From assembly GCF_008312935.1 (NCBI RefSeq), contig NZ_VSZO01000017.1, positions 1-64,000 on the forward strand: 64,000 nucleotides of DNA. Direction: 5' to 3'. A model generated the notes under the pieces. The model did no database searches, was not told the origin of the DNA, and was given only the letters and a program-made list of their open reading frames with translations. Of this stretch, positions 62,188 through 64,000 are shown piece after piece. Source of the DNA: Roseiconus lacunae (GTDB lineage: Bacteria; Planctomycetota; Planctomycetia; Pirellulales; Pirellulaceae). The translations under genes were made by a program, and so were the position numbers. Positions within the stretch are counted from its first letter, which is position 1, and each line of letters begins with the position of its first letter.

Positions 62188-63612
62188 TCAGCCAAAGTAC
62201 CGATTTAGAAACTCTTTGCGATCGCCCTCTTCGGCGGCGAATTGGACCATCGCATACAAGCGTTGTTGATCGCGGCGTTTCTTTTCCGCCAGCACATCTT
62301 CGTCCTGCAAACGCGGTGGCAAATCGGCAACCACGTCATAACACGCCGGTGGATGCGGACCGGCGACGACACCATGTCGATCAAGCATCGAGAGGGCCGT
62401 CGCCAAACGATGGTCGTACTTGCTGCGTCGCTGAAGCTGACCGTTAATCCAATCAAAGCCATAAGCATGGCACTGTTCGGGATGCTCGGCCAACAACTGA
62501 TAGAGCCGAGTGTAGAACGCGGCGTCGGGGTTGGACCATTCGATGAACTGCATCTGTGTCATCAAGTCCTCCTGGGCATACATCCAAACACAACGACTGG
62601 GTGCCCCGTCGCGACCGGCGCGACCGATTTCCTGATAATAGGCTTCGATCGATCCCGGCGTTTCGGCATGCACGACGATGCGAATATCCTGCTTGTCGAT
62701 TCCCATGCCAAAGGCATTGGTTGCCAGAACAAGATCACGATCGCCCGACATGAATTCATCTTGGACGTTTCGCCGGACGTGCCTCGGCAAGTCGCCGTGA
62801 TAGCAGACGTGATCGATGCCTCGAGAAAGCAGGTGATCGCTGAATCGTTGCAGCGTTTTGATCAAGGAAAAGTAAACGATCACGCTGCCGCCGCCAAAGT
62901 CGGGATCCGCAACGATCGACGGCAGCTTTTCTAGCTTCTCCGACTCATCGAATACCGGCTCGACATCCAGGTGAAGATTTGGACGGTCGATGCCTTCGTG
63001 GAACAATCGAATCTCGTTGGGATCGATACCCATCTGGCGATAAATGTCTTTCCGACATTCGCTTGTCGCCGTCGCGGTCAACGCAATCGTGGTCGGCTCT
63101 CCAAGCCGCTCGCGAATTTCGGCGATTCGAGTGTAGTCGGGGCGAAAATCATGCCCCCATTGGCTGACACAGTGGGCTTCATCGATCGCCAACAAGTTGA
63201 CGTCTCGTTTACCAATCGCTTCGAGAAATTCTTGCTTCCGAAAACGTTCCGGGGTGACATAAAGGATCTGGTAGTCGCCGGCGGAAAGTCGTTCGTATCG
63301 GTCCGTGCGGCGTTGGCGATCGAGTGACGAATTGATGAAGGTTGCATCAATACCACGACTGGTGAGCGACTGGGCCTGATCTTGCATGAGCGCAATCAGT
63401 GGGGAGAGCACCAGTGTTAGCGAACGCGGTTGCTGCTCGGATTGGATCAATGCCGGGATTTGATAACAGATCGACTTGCCCATTCCGGTGGGCATCACCA
63501 CCATCGCATGGTTTCCGGTCAATACATGATCGATGATCGCGCCTTGGCTGGGGCGAAAGCTGTCGTAGCCGAAGTAGCGCTGAAGCTGTTGAATTGGTGT
63601 CGTGGTACTCAT
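62188..63612 (-). CDS. recQ: RecQ-type ATP-dependent DNA helicase, short form
   Basis: The protein is 474 residues from ATG 63612 (the frame extends to 63708). It begins MSTTTPIQQLQRYFGYDSFR. Walker A is VVMPTGMGKSICYQIPAL and the DEAH box IDEAHCVSQWGHDFRPDY, the RecQ signature with its aromatic-rich loop. Other motifs are TATATSECRKDIYRQMGI, VCYHGDLPRHVRRNVQDEFM, LVLATNAFGMGIDKQDIRIV and YYQEIGRAGRDGAPSRCVWM. In standard RecQ the zinc domain ends in C-x-R, YFGE and a C..C pair; here the protein stops immediately after NRYFG, with DRKEF where the first Cys normally lies. The zinc module is therefore incomplete, and the RQC winged helix and HRDC are absent. It unwinds DNA in repair; reduced DNA affinity is possible. 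Confidence 0.92.
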   Translation of the reverse strand: MSTTTPIQQLQRYFGYDSFRPSQGAIIDHVLTGNHAMVVMPTGMGKSICYQIPALIQSEQQPRSLTLVLSPLIALMQDQAQSLTSRGIDATFINSSLDRQRRTDRYERLSAGDYQILYVTPERFRKQEFLEAIGKRDVNLLAIDEAHCVSQWGHDFRPDYTRIAEIRERLGEPTTIALTATATSECRKDIYRQMGIDPNEIRLFHEGIDRPNLHLDVEPVFDESEKLEKLPSIVADPDFGGGSVIVYFSLIKTLQRFSDHLLSRGIDHVCYHGDLPRHVRRNVQDEFMSGDRDLVLATNAFGMGIDKQDIRIVVHAETPGSIEAYYQEIGRAGRDGAPSRCVWMYAQEDLMTQMQFIEWSNPDAAFYTRLYQLLAEHPEQCHAYGFDWINGQLQRRSKYDHRLATALSMLDRHGVVAGPHPPACYDVVADLPPRLQDEDVLAEKKRRDQQRLYAMVQFAAEEGDRKEFLNRYFG

Positions 63613-63890
63613 GGCGGCATTGTCGCGTGCGTGCGACGAAGCGAAACCCCACGGCCCCGGTGATCTGTGCCTGCGATAAGGATGCTTGCGACCGCTGTTG
63701 CAGTCCAATCAGCACTTCCTTTCCGCGGTGGGGGGGAAGCCCAGTCGGTGAATTACGCCACAGTTTTGCATCGGCGTAGAGGATCGTTCATATTGTTCAC
63801 ACGGTTCGGCCGTCATCGATGGCTGGATCTCATCCTAGGCTGAATCAACAGTGACGCATCGCGAACAGACGACAACGGGAAGAAGCCATC
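63613..63890. other. Divergent spacer at the right edge
   Basis: About 280 bp hold the promoters of recQ and the next plus-strand gene. Nothing else was recognised. Confidence 0.3.
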
Positions 63891-64000
63891 GTGAAAGACG
63901 AATCAACGATTGAATTTCAAGAAGTCCAGGGAGGGGGCGGAGACACGGAACTGACGCCACCGGAATTGTTCGCGGCGAACTTGATCGAGTGGGCGTTGGA
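63891..64000 (+). CDS. Start of an unidentified protein (3' end outside window)
   Basis: A GTG at 63891, with AAGAAG about five to ten bases upstream, opens a frame of 36 codons that runs off the window. The peptide contains TELTPPELFAANLIEWAL, preceded by FQEVQGGGGDT. Nothing in this short sequence allows a family to be named. An in-frame ATG further upstream at 63822 is blocked by a stop, which supports the GTG start. Confidence 0.5.
   Translation, partial: MKDESTIEFQEVQGGGGDTELTPPELFAANLIEWAL

Noticed and set aside
1-64000. tRNA, rRNA, CRISPR array, prophage or insertion sequence
   Set aside because: No cloverleaf, rRNA core, repeat-spacer array, transposase or integrase motif was found by eye. 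A tRNAscan and Infernal run would decide on RNA genes.

Overview
The window reads as chromosomal DNA of a planctomycete, most likely a Rhodopirellula-like member of the Pirellulaceae. The evidence is family content: PSCyt1/DUF1549/DUF1553 proteins paired with DUF1501 proteins, a YTV-type repeat cell-surface protein, an N-terminal LEPR-type export motif, an ECF sigma factor beside a WD40-tailed Ser/Thr kinase, and DUF1080. Genus-level placement is inference; no rRNA or tRNA gene was found.

Layout. 1-631 is the start of a large surface protein, leaving the window on the minus strand. 782-4675 holds an ECF sigma factor and a membrane Ser/Thr kinase with a WD40-like tail. 6031-8918 is a two-gene unit of an Hsp90-like ATPase and a helical-repeat (TPR-like) protein. 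8899-17222 is a tightly packed minus-strand operon in which the cytochrome/DUF1549/DUF1553 plus DUF1501 pair occurs twice. 17341-29636 is mostly housekeeping: a flippase-like membrane protein, two dihydrolipoyl dehydrogenases, a prenyltransferase-fold protein, a TPR protein, an active/inactive pair of M16 peptidases, miaB and rpsD.

29965-41292 is accessory: an OleA-like thiolase, a class I glutamine-amidotransferase-fold protein without its catalytic cysteine, a secreted DUF1080 protein, and a 1639-residue secreted protein joining a serine beta-lactamase-like hydrolase, several beta domains, a c-type haem module and a glucose/sorbosone-dehydrogenase-type propeller. A secreted unknown, a CBM9-like protein and a methyltransferase follow. 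41361-49194 carries a solute-binding lipoprotein, xylulokinase, an enoyl-CoA hydratase, FabH, a signal peptidase and a TPR lipoprotein. 49416-57120 has a PAS-GAF-receiver protein, the YTV protein and a YidE/AspT-type transporter, with repeat-rich spacers. 57294-64000 has a PurS-PurL fusion overlapping a 2x[4Fe-4S] protein gene, YceH, a short RecQ and the start of another gene.

The most unusual items are the multidomain hydrolase/haem/propeller protein (33588-38507), the 14-residue register of the YTV protein (52489-54669), the Hsp90-like/TPR pair, the stand-alone OleA-like enzyme, the Cys-less amidotransferase, a dispersed intergenic repeat with inverted ends (48067, 45540, 54863-55205, probably 39285 and 51781), and a triple TGCTAGCA motif at 31195-31239. 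No CRISPR array, insertion-sequence transposase, integrase or RNA gene was found.
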